Origin: Candidatus Cloacimonadota bacterium
Lineage (GTDB): Bacteria; Cloacimonadota; Cloacimonadia; Cloacimonadales; TCS61
Direction: 5' to 3'
Assembly: GCA_016931665.1 (NCBI GenBank)
Contig: JAFGEH010000186.1
Location: forward strand, 1-20,294
DNA: 20,294 bases
The notes beneath the pieces are model-generated. The model was not told the origin of the DNA. It searched no databases and worked only from the letters and a program-made list of their open reading frames with translations. Of this stretch, positions 14,778-20,294 are shown piece after piece. The number at the start of each line of letters is the position of its first letter. Position 1 is the stretch's first letter. Made by a program: the position numbers and the translations under genes.

Positions 14778-14810
14778 AATAGACTGCCTGAAAGGGCAGT
14801 CTATTTTTTT
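14778..14810 (+). terminator. Intrinsic terminator after rplQ
   Basis: A perfect stem of 10-11 base pairs is formed by AATAGACTGCC and GGCAGTCTATT around a six-base loop (TGAAAG). A run of T residues follows at once. This is a textbook Rho-independent terminator and should end the whole ribosomal transcript. Confidence 0.93.
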
Positions 14811-14835
14811 CTGTTTAATACTTATTATTCGTCTG

Positions 14836-14864
14836 TTGACAAATAACCGCCTGATAATTATCTC
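14836..14864 (+). promoter_or_regulatory. Possible promoter for mgtE
   Basis: A perfect TTGACA lies at 14836-14841, 57 bases before the mgtE start and just after the ribosomal terminator. The hexamer 17 bases downstream, TATCTC, matches the -10 consensus only weakly, so the call is tentative. No magnesium riboswitch is evident: only about 80 bases separate the terminator from mgtE, too few for a known M-box. Confidence 0.3.
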
Positions 14865-14892
14865 AAGCCAATCTTTATGATAGGAGTCCGCT

Positions 14893-16227
14893 ATGGCAGA
14901 ACTCGGATATGAACAGCTCAGAATTTATCTCGATAATCAGCAGTACCAGGAATTGCAGACTGTATTAAACCAACTTCATCCTGTTGATATTGTTCAGTTG
15001 TTAAACGATCTGTCTGCCGATGATCAAAAGCTGGTATTTGAATTATTGGACATAGAAGTGGCATCTGATGTGCTGCCCCATCTGCCTGATCAGATTCTGG
15101 AATATATTCTGGCTGATATTCATACCAATAAGCTGGTTAAGATCATTGATGAGATGGAAACCGATGAGGCAGCAGACATCATTAGCGAGATGAAGGAAGA
15201 GGATTCCGAAGAGCTGCTTGCCAAGATTGATCAGCAGGATTCTCAGAACATCAAGCAGTTGCTCAATTACGATGAGGATTCTGCCGGTGGTTTGATGCAG
15301 ACGGAAATCATTGCCGTGCAGAAATCAGCCAAGCGCGACCAGTTGATTGAAGATATCCGGAAAAATTATGATGAAGTGGAAAAACTGAATTATGTTTACG
15401 TGGTTGATGATGAAAACAGATTGATCGGTAATCTGGATATAGCAAAACTGCTGCTGGCCAAACCGGAAAGAAAAGCTGAGGACATCATGGAACCCGTTGT
15501 TATATCAGCCCCTGTAGATATGGATCAGGAGCATGTAGCTAATCTTTTCAGAAAGTACGATATCTATACCCTGCCCGTAGTCGATTCTGAAAACCATCTA
15601 CTGGGCCGTATCACAGTAGATGATATCATTGATGTTATTGATGAAGAAGCTTCCGAAGATGCCTATAAAATGGTGGGGCTGGAAAGCGAGGACAGGGTCT
15701 TTACCAGTCCTTTAAGCTCTGTTAAAAAAAGGCTTCCCTGGTTAACTTTAAATCTGTTTACCGCTTTACTCGTTTCCAGTGTGGTGGGTATTTTTGAACA
15801 GACCATTGCCCGGCTCTCATTTTTAGCTGTATTGATGCCGATTGTGGCAGGACTGGGCGGTAATTCTGGTACTCAGACACTTACTGTTATTACCAGAGGG
15901 ATAGCCTTAGGGGAGTTAACAATCAGAAATACTTACCGGGCAATTTTCAAAGAAATAACAGTTGGTTTGATCAATGGAATAATTGTCGGAAGTTTCGCTA
16001 TGCTTATAGCTTACCTTCTAAGGGGTGATATTATTCTGGGTATTGTATTGGGATCGGCCATGGTCTGCAATATGTTTATTGCTGGTCTGGTAGGATCCTT
16101 AATTCCGGTGATTATGAAAATGCTTAAGATTGATCCAGCACTGGCTTCCAGCGTTATTATCACCATGCTGACCGATATCGGTGGCTTTGCCTCTTTCCTG
16201 GGATTGGCAACTCTCTTTGTAAAATAG
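14893..16227 (+). CDS. mgtE: Magnesium transporter MgtE
   Basis: 444 residues, the usual size for an MgtE. Residues 1 to about 125 form the acidic helical N domain (LHPVDIVQLLNDLSADDQ, ETDEAADIISEMKEED). Two CBS domains follow at about 135-255 (YVYVVDDENRLIG; YTLPVVDSENHLLGRITVDD). A linking plug helix then leads to five membrane segments from about 285. The membrane part carries the PIVAGLGGNSGTQT motif (316-329) and TDIGGF with Asp428, the counterpart of the pore aspartate essential in Thermus MgtE. The cytosolic domains close the channel when magnesium is high. A close AGGAG precedes the ATG. The gene follows the ribosomal terminator and runs convergently into the thioesterase gene with a gap of only 10 bases. 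Confidence 0.96.
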   Translation: MAELGYEQLRIYLDNQQYQELQTVLNQLHPVDIVQLLNDLSADDQKLVFELLDIEVASDVLPHLPDQILEYILADIHTNKLVKIIDEMETDEAADIISEMKEEDSEELLAKIDQQDSQNIKQLLNYDEDSAGGLMQTEIIAVQKSAKRDQLIEDIRKNYDEVEKLNYVYVVDDENRLIGNLDIAKLLLAKPERKAEDIMEPVVISAPVDMDQEHVANLFRKYDIYTLPVVDSENHLLGRITVDDIIDVIDEEASEDAYKMVGLESEDRVFTSPLSSVKKRLPWLTLNLFTALLVSSVVGIFEQTIARLSFLAVLMPIVAGLGGNSGTQTLTVITRGIALGELTIRNTYRAIFKEITVGLINGIIVGSFAMLIAYLLRGDIILGIVLGSAMVCNMFIAGLVGSLIPVIMKMLKIDPALASSVIITMLTDIGGFASFLGLATLFVK

Positions 16228-16237
16228 AATGCGGATA

Positions 16238-16633
16238 TTATTTAACCAGGTTCAGTAATTCTGTATATGTTTCCTTGTTCAGGCGTGCCGGTTTCCCGTT
16301 CCTGACGAATACCCCCCTGGTTAGAGCAGTGTTACAAAGGTTCTCCCTGCTGTCAAAAATCTCCTGACGCCAGAGGCCGCTCAGCCGATCCATTTTCTCT
16401 ATCCGGGAGCGAACGGTAATATCCTCTTCCAGCGGAATACCACGGATGAAATCTATCTCAACCCGAACCAGATAGATATGAATTCCCAGTTCGATCAACC
16501 GTTTGACGGGAAATCCGATACTGGTCAGAGCATCAGCCCGGGCTTCTTCATAGATCTGTAAATAATAACTGTTGTTGAGATGACCATAGATATCACACTG
16601 AAAGCCATAGATTTTACGTTTATAAATAAGCAT
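16238..16633 (-). CDS. 4HBT-family (hotdog-fold) acyl-CoA thioesterase
   Basis: 131 residues, the normal single-hotdog length. The family motif is clear near the N-terminus: D14-x-x-G-H18-x-N-N-x-x-Y, then E-x-A-R at 29-32 (YGHLNNSYYLQIYEEAR). Asp14 is the likely catalytic residue by analogy with 4-hydroxybenzoyl-CoA thioesterase and YbgC. A VRVEIDFIRGIPLEEDITVRS strand pair follows, as expected for the fold. It probably hydrolyses short acyl-CoA or acyl-ACP, but the substrate cannot be read from the sequence. The ATG begins one base after the stop of the P-loop gene. Its GGAG lies in that gene's last codons, so the two are translationally coupled. Confidence 0.9.
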   Translation of the reverse strand: MLIYKRKIYGFQCDIYGHLNNSYYLQIYEEARADALTSIGFPVKRLIELGIHIYLVRVEIDFIRGIPLEEDITVRSRIEKMDRLSGLWRQEIFDSRENLCNTALTRGVFVRNGKPARLNKETYTELLNLVK

Positions 16634-16634
16634 C

Positions 16635-17168
16635 TTATTCTCCAGTTATATTCACCTTATCACTTATTAGTTTCTCGATGAGAGCTTTAATCTGCTTTCG
16701 ATTAGAACATTCATAAATTTTCACCCTCTTTTTCCATATACAAATAATATTTTCAATAACCGGCTTGATATCGCGGGGGAAATTCCATATCCATCTGCAA
16801 AACTCCAGATCAAACTTTTCCGGGCATCCGGGAGCCATATCCGCTCTAGTTCTCCCCCTGTTCTGCCAGAAGCGTAGCAGACAATTCTTCAGGCAGATAA
16901 AACGCGGTAACTTCAGATATATTATAGAATCGCAGAAAAGTATTCTCTTCTCCAGAGTATGGCAATAGTTACCGTCTATTATCCATTCATCCCGGCTCAG
17001 AAGATTATTCAGGTTTTTTTCCCATTCCTCAGGCTGAGCGGTTTGCCAGCCTGCTTTCCAGTAGAAGGCATCAAGATGATAAACCGGAAGATTTAGTAAA
17101 TGTCCCAATTTCTTAGCCAGAAGAGTCTTACCACTGCCGCTGGAACCAATGATCAGGATTCTTTTCAC
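16635..17168 (-). CDS. P-loop kinase-like protein, topology-modulation (FlaR-type) family
   Basis: 177 residues. The Walker A motif GSSGSGKT occupies residues 8-15. The sequence then shows the pattern of the adenylate-kinase-like family often annotated as DNA topology modulation protein: LPVYHLDAFYWKAGW, EWIIDGNY, the basic lid-like RFWQNRGRTR and GCPEKFDLEFCRWIWNFP. These proteins probably phosphorylate a small molecule or nucleotide. The topology name is historical and should not be taken as a function. The start is GTG at 17168. No good Shine-Dalgarno precedes it, and the gap to the upstream SGNH lipoprotein gene is 17 bases. It is not a canonical adenylate kinase. Confidence 0.87.
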   Translation of the reverse strand: MKRILIIGSSGSGKTLLAKKLGHLLNLPVYHLDAFYWKAGWQTAQPEEWEKNLNNLLSRDEWIIDGNYCHTLEKRILFCDSIIYLKLPRFICLKNCLLRFWQNRGRTRADMAPGCPEKFDLEFCRWIWNFPRDIKPVIENIICIWKKRVKIYECSNRKQIKALIEKLISDKVNITGE

Positions 17169-17185
17169 TTGAATTGAAAGGAATT

Positions 17186-18265
17186 TCAGGATTCATATAG
17201 TAGATAAGTCTGCCAGGCAATTTCCTGCAGAAAACTCCTTTCATCAGCAGTTATCTGCTCATCATTCACGTAGTTGACCCCCACCGGGGATAAATTCCAG
17301 AAATAAGCGTAAAATGTACACACAGCCAGATAGGTTCCGAAAACGCTGGGATGATTGCCGTCAGGATAGTATAAATCAAAGTCAGGTTCCTGTTGCAGAG
17401 CTAATTGCCAGGCACGGGCCACCGGAACAACAGGAGTATCCAGAATCTGAGCGATATAATTGAAAGCAGCTGCCTGATCCTCGATCATCTCAGCAAACTG
17501 GCTTTGATAAGGCCAGCTGAAGAAAAACACGGTCTGCGCTCCGGCTGCTGTGATGACTGAATCAAAAAGGGCGGCATAATAATAGAAAAGCTCAGGCTCA
17601 TCAACCGGCCAGGAGGTACGTTCCTGCAGGACAACATAATCCCAGTCACCTGTTGAGATCGTTTCCAGGGTTACCGGATTGTTATAATGCATTTCCAGGC
17701 TGTAACCCCCGCCGGTAATGCTGCTGCAATGGATTTCCGACTCCGTATCAGCGGAGAATACAAAATTCTGGAGGTGTTCATCCACCCCGCCATTCCAGTA
17801 AGTTATACTGTTACCAATAAAGAGAACCCTTTGGGGAGGGTCCGGGAAAAGATCCCCCCAGATGACAACAATCTCCAGATCACCCAGCAAGCCAGTAAAT
17901 TCAAGGGTAATGTATACCGTGGTTGTTTGCCCGGCTATAACTTCTCCACTGCCACTTCCGGTAGCGATAAGAGTGTCGCCTTCGTAAACTTCCACCAGTA
18001 TTTCATATACACCTTCAGCCAGGTCATGGAAGGTTCCGGATGCTGAATGGCCAACTATTGTCAGGTTCAGACTGTCGATGAAATTTCCGCGTGTTATGGT
18101 CACTTTTACTCTGGTAACATCAAAACCATGCTGAAAAGCCGGTTCCAGTGAAAGGCTTATAAACATGTCTTCTGTAAACTGAGGACCAGTTGGGTCCTGG
18201 ACTGAACATCCATTAAACAGGATGAAAGGAAGCAGCGCGAGTAAAATAATCAGGTTCCTGTACAA
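17186..18265 (-). CDS. Lipoprotein with SGNH-type hydrolase domain
   Basis: 359 residues. Residues 1-20 are a signal peptide with a probable lipid-attachment cysteine at 20 (ILFNGC), a loose match to the lipobox. Residues 30-125 form a beta-rich, Ig-like segment (GTFHDLAEGVYEILVEVYEG, VIAGQTTTVYITLEF). From about 145 an SGNH hydrolase-like domain begins. It has block I VLFIGNSIT with nucleophile Ser153, the DWDYVVLQE strand (207-215) and the terminal catalytic block DGNHPS with Asp302 and His305. The GGGYSL segment could supply an oxyanion Gly. The pattern resembles DUF4886-like SGNH proteins. A likely role is ester or carbohydrate deacylation at the cell surface, with the substrate unknown. 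The start is TTG at 18265, set by AAGGAGG at 18274-18280. That site touches the stop codon of the beta-helix gene. The gene ends in TGA. Confidence 0.85.
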   Translation of the reverse strand: MYRNLIILLALLPFILFNGCSVQDPTGPQFTEDMFISLSLEPAFQHGFDVTRVKVTITRGNFIDSLNLTIVGHSASGTFHDLAEGVYEILVEVYEGDTLIATGSGSGEVIAGQTTTVYITLEFTGLLGDLEIVVIWGDLFPDPPQRVLFIGNSITYWNGGVDEHLQNFVFSADTESEIHCSSITGGGYSLEMHYNNPVTLETISTGDWDYVVLQERTSWPVDEPELFYYYAALFDSVITAAGAQTVFFFSWPYQSQFAEMIEDQAAAFNYIAQILDTPVVPVARAWQLALQQEPDFDLYYPDGNHPSVFGTYLAVCTFYAYFWNLSPVGVNYVNDEQITADERSFLQEIAWQTYLLYES

Positions 18266-18273
18266 ATTCTCAT

Positions 18274-18280
18274 CCTCCTT
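18274..18280 (-). promoter_or_regulatory. Ribosome binding site deciding the TTG start of the SGNH lipoprotein gene
   Basis: On the minus strand AAGGAGG is followed after eight bases by TTG, the first codon of a clean signal peptide. It overlaps the TAA stop of the upstream beta-helix gene by two bases, so translation of the two genes is probably coupled. An ATG directly after the site is in another frame. Confidence 0.8.
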
Positions 18281-18578
18281 ATTTGATCAGCAGCATCTTT
18301 CTGGATACTGAGGCCCATTTACCCGATTCGATCCGGTAGAAGTAAATACCAGAAGGCACATTGTATCCATTACTATCAGTTCCGTTCCAAAAAATGGATC
18401 TCAGGTTTTCCTGTCCCGGCACAATATCTGATGAGGATATCCTGTAAAATCTTATCAGCTGACCTTTCAGATTGTAAATAGACAGCTGCATTTCCTGCTG
18501 TTGAGAAACCAGGAATCTGATTTCGGTAAAGGGATTGAACGGATTGGGAAAATTTTGCAAGAGCTTGGCTGACGGAAG
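18279..18578 (-). other. T9SS-type C-terminal sorting domain (protein domain)
   Basis: The last 99 codons encode a FlgD-like, Ig-type secretion domain. It has NFPNPFNPFTEIRFLV at the start, the LSIYNLKGQLIR strand, a WNGTDSNGYNVPSGIYFYRI core and a basic, hydrophobic end, SRKMLLIK. In FCB-group bacteria this domain directs proteins through the type IX (Por) system after Sec export. No T9SS machinery gene lies in the window. Confidence 0.88.
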
Positions 18579-19523
18579 CAGAACATCATCATCTGAAACC
18601 GGATTCTGGTCAGGATTGAATTCATAAGCGCCCATATCCAGCATTACCCAACCGTCTTCATTACCGTCGAGCCAGCGTGGATTACCAGCCAGATCATTTT
18701 CCGGCAGAGGATAGACAACATCAGGCCAGTCTATCGTGTCCAGGCAGGGTGAGTCCTGGTTCAGACTGAAGGGATGGGGTTCAGCCAGATTGAATAAAGG
18801 ATCTTCCGCCATGTTCCCCGTACCGATGAAACCACCTTCGATATCATTAAAGCTTGTATAGAATCCTTTGCCTTCCCAGATCTGAACCGGCAGAAAATAA
18901 TTATTGAAATTAGACCAGATGATGTTTCCCCCAATCCAGGGTTTGGATATAAAATTCACTATACTACCATTTTCAATATAGGGGTCTGTATTCAGAACAT
19001 GATTGTCGGCGATAGTGTTGTTAATAATTTTGGGATAGGAATAGGAGCAGTATAGGGGAGAACCTGAAACGGAAGCATAGTTACCAGTCAGCAGGTTACC
19101 CGTGATTACGGGAGATGAATGATATTCACAGCCGATAGCTCCGCCGTAAAGAGCATAATTGGATCTGAGCAGGCAGTTGGTTATTTCCAGTTCTGAGAAA
19201 TTATAAAGAGATAGAGCCCCGCCTATCTGAAATTCATCCAGTCCTTTACTGTATTCGATAAGGCAATAGGTCAGGCGGGAAGGTATATTGGTTGCCAGGG
19301 TATTAATAAAACGAATACCGTTCCAGCAGCCATTTGTTGAATCATCCGGATAAAACATTTCCGGCCAGGCGCTGGTGAAACGGATCATATTATCAGAAGT
19401 ACCTTCAGCTAAGAGAGTGCCCAGGATCAGCAGGTGGTAAAAATCTGTAAAAACAACCCTTACGCCCGGATCTATTGAGAGAATCACTCCATTGTTGACT
19501 GTAATATTTCCCTCGACCAGCAC
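18279..19523 (-). CDS. C-terminal fragment of the beta-helix protein, with sorting domain
   Basis: If translated alone this part could begin at GTG 19523, giving 414 residues. No ribosome binding site precedes that codon, and protein-like sequence continues in frame for 87 more codons up to the TGA, so independent translation is doubtful. Contents: a beta-helix of about 300 residues (GGALSLYNFSELEITNCLLR, PKIINNTIADNHV, GGNIIWSNFN), the conserved closing motif with NDLAGNPRW and LDMGAYEF, then the FlgD-like sorting domain. Without the N-terminal part it would lack a signal peptide and could not be exported. Confidence 0.75.
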   Translation of the reverse strand: MLVEGNITVNNGVILSIDPGVRVVFTDFYHLLILGTLLAEGTSDNMIRFTSAWPEMFYPDDSTNGCWNGIRFINTLATNIPSRLTYCLIEYSKGLDEFQIGGALSLYNFSELEITNCLLRSNYALYGGAIGCEYHSSPVITGNLLTGNYASVSGSPLYCSYSYPKIINNTIADNHVLNTDPYIENGSIVNFISKPWIGGNIIWSNFNNYFLPVQIWEGKGFYTSFNDIEGGFIGTGNMAEDPLFNLAEPHPFSLNQDSPCLDTIDWPDVVYPLPENDLAGNPRWLDGNEDGWVMLDMGAYEFNPDQNPVSDDDVLLPSAKLLQNFPNPFNPFTEIRFLVSQQQEMQLSIYNLKGQLIRFYRISSSDIVPGQENLRSIFWNGTDSNGYNVPSGIYFYRIESGKWASVSRKMLLIK

Positions 19524-19784
19524 CGTGTCGGCATCCCAGACGGTATCAGTATCTATTTCTCCGCTTACTGTAATCAGATTTCTGCTGTCAGTGGGATACC
19601 GTCTGATATAAAAGTCGGCTGGAGCAGGATCTAGCTTTCTTCCTTCCGGGAAAGTCTGACAGCCGTAACCCTGAGCTGGGGAATCAGGAAGAGGCTGGTA
19701 ATTACCATTATCAGGATCAGTCAGTTGGGGGTCAACACCCCAGAGACTGTTAATAACAGCCCAACTGGCTGCGATGGGTGGAGT

Positions 19785-20294
19785 TCAGGAAAATTCGCAG
19801 TATGCTGCATAATGATTGAGTGAATCGGCATTTATTTCTTGATTGGAATGAAAGGACCAGTTTTCTATAATAACCGGAGTGCCATAGACACCCGGGAAAA
19901 TACTGATGCCGTAGCTGGCTCCTGTCGGTAGCAGGGGAGCCGATAATCCGGAAGTATATATGAAGTCGAATCCCGTATCAACGGCATCAACTACAATATT
20001 CCTTTCCAGATTAATATTCTGGCCGGCACCCTGCAGCCTAATACCAAAATCATGGGGTTTATAGAAAGTTACATATCTAACGGAGCCCTCCGGCTGTACC
20101 TGATAAACACTGGAATTGATGCCACGATAACGGATATTGCCGTTTAAAATTATACAGTCTTCAATTACCAGCTGGTTTGAGCAATAGGATATGCATATCT
20201 GTTCGCCTTCCAAATCGAGTATGGCACCATTACCGATGATTCTTACATCAATTCCGGGTTCTCCCTCCAGGATATTGCTGATCGGATCCAGAAC
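19785..20294 (-). CDS. N-terminal-side fragment of the beta-helix protein (partial)
   Basis: 169 codons are visible before the TGA, starting from the window edge with VLDPISNILEGEPGIDVRII. No start codon belongs to this window. A TTG at 20213 is internal, since coherent sequence continues upstream of it. The segment shows beta-helix rungs rich in N, G and I (CSNQLVIEDCIILNGNIRYR, GIRLQGAGQNINLERNIVVD). It has the look of pectate-lyase-like or nosD-like carbohydrate-active folds, but no catalytic residues can be assigned. Confidence 0.7.
   Translation of the reverse strand, partial: VLDPISNILEGEPGIDVRIIGNGAILDLEGEQICISYCSNQLVIEDCIILNGNIRYRGINSSVYQVQPEGSVRYVTFYKPHDFGIRLQGAGQNINLERNIVVDAVDTGFDFIYTSGLSAPLLPTGASYGISIFPGVYGTPVIIENWSFHSNQEINADSLNHYAAYCEFS

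Larger units (their letters stand above)
18279..20294 (-). pseudogene. Secreted right-handed beta-helix protein with T9SS-type sorting domain; frame broken by one TGA, 5' end outside the window
   Basis: The minus strand is open in a single frame from the window edge to the TAA at 18279, apart from one TGA at 19785-19787. Sequence on both sides reads as one coherent secreted protein of more than 670 codons. A first beta-helix unit ends with SLWGVDPQLTDPDNGNYQPL and DSPAQGYGC. A second begins near DTVLVEGNITVNNGVILSID. The second unit has repeated N-rich turns (GNLLTGNYA, NNTIADNHV), the closing DSPCLDTI and LDMGAYEF motifs, and then a C-terminal sorting domain. TGA ends other genes here (rplD, the SGNH gene), so it is a genuine stop. 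The gene is therefore a recent nonsense mutant, or the base is a sequencing or assembly error. No frameshift is needed to explain it. Such proteins are usually surface-bound or secreted adhesins or polysaccharide-active proteins. Confidence 0.8.

Noticed and set aside
14811..14892. Magnesium riboswitch before mgtE.
   Set aside because: The space is too short for a known M-box, and I see no extended stem structure there.
19757..19787. A small hairpin (CAGCC/GGCTG, five-base loop) lies 13 bases after the TGA on the minus strand. Its spacing is compatible with a bacterial SECIS element, so the TGA might encode selenocysteine.
   Set aside because: The stem is only five base pairs. The site is in a secreted structural beta-helix next to Ser and Thr, with no redox motif, and no selenocysteine genes are in view. 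A nonsense mutation or sequencing error is far more likely. Presence of selA/selB/selC and Cys at this site in homologues would reopen it.
19785..19787. TGA recoded as an amino acid throughout the genome.
   Set aside because: TGA is the natural stop of rplD and of the SGNH lipoprotein gene, and no other gene in the window has an internal TGA.

Overview
The window carries the tail of a tuf gene, a complete S10–spc–alpha ribosomal protein supercluster, and a short accessory region. It is a bacterial chromosome of moderate GC content (I estimate mid-40s percent). Three features point to the FCB group (Bacteroidota-like lineages), possibly Cloacimonadota or a close relative: a C-terminal secretion domain of the T9SS (Por) type with the PNPFNP motif, the DHPM variant of the L2 active-loop motif, and zinc-binding forms of S14 and S4. 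The phylum assignment is an inference and was not tested by a search.

Positions 1-14760, plus strand: the last nine codons of EF-Tu are followed after 13 bases by rpsJ. Then come rplC, rplD, rplW, rplB, rpsS, rplV, rpsC, rplP, rpmC, rpsQ, rplN, rplX, rplE, rpsN, rpsH, rplF, rplR, rpsE, rpmD, rplO, secY, map, infA, rpmJ, rpsM, rpsK, rpsD, rpoA and rplQ. Most gaps are 0-25 bases, and several genes overlap. The run ends at a strong intrinsic terminator at 14778-14810. It encodes 27 ribosomal proteins, the RNA polymerase alpha subunit, the SecY translocon channel, methionine aminopeptidase and IF-1. No internal terminator or long leader is visible. The oddest gene is rpmD: its roughly 60-residue L30 core carries a Lys/Thr/Ser/Ala-rich tail of about 110 residues.

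Positions 14811-16227, plus strand: a short intergenic region with a possible promoter, then mgtE, a CBS-domain magnesium transporter.

Positions 16238-20294, minus strand: four closely spaced genes, in transcription order. (1) A very large secreted beta-helix protein with a T9SS-type sorting domain. Its 5' end lies outside the window and its frame is broken by one TGA codon. (2) A lipoprotein with an SGNH-type hydrolase domain. (3) A P-loop kinase-like protein of the topology-modulation/FlaR type. (4) A 4HBT (hotdog) thioesterase. The first two look like an envelope or surface module. The last two are probably cytoplasmic and translationally coupled to each other.

I found no tRNA, rRNA, CRISPR array, insertion sequence or phage element. 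I do not see a clearly new multi-gene system. The most rewarding points are the L30 tail and the interrupted beta-helix gene.
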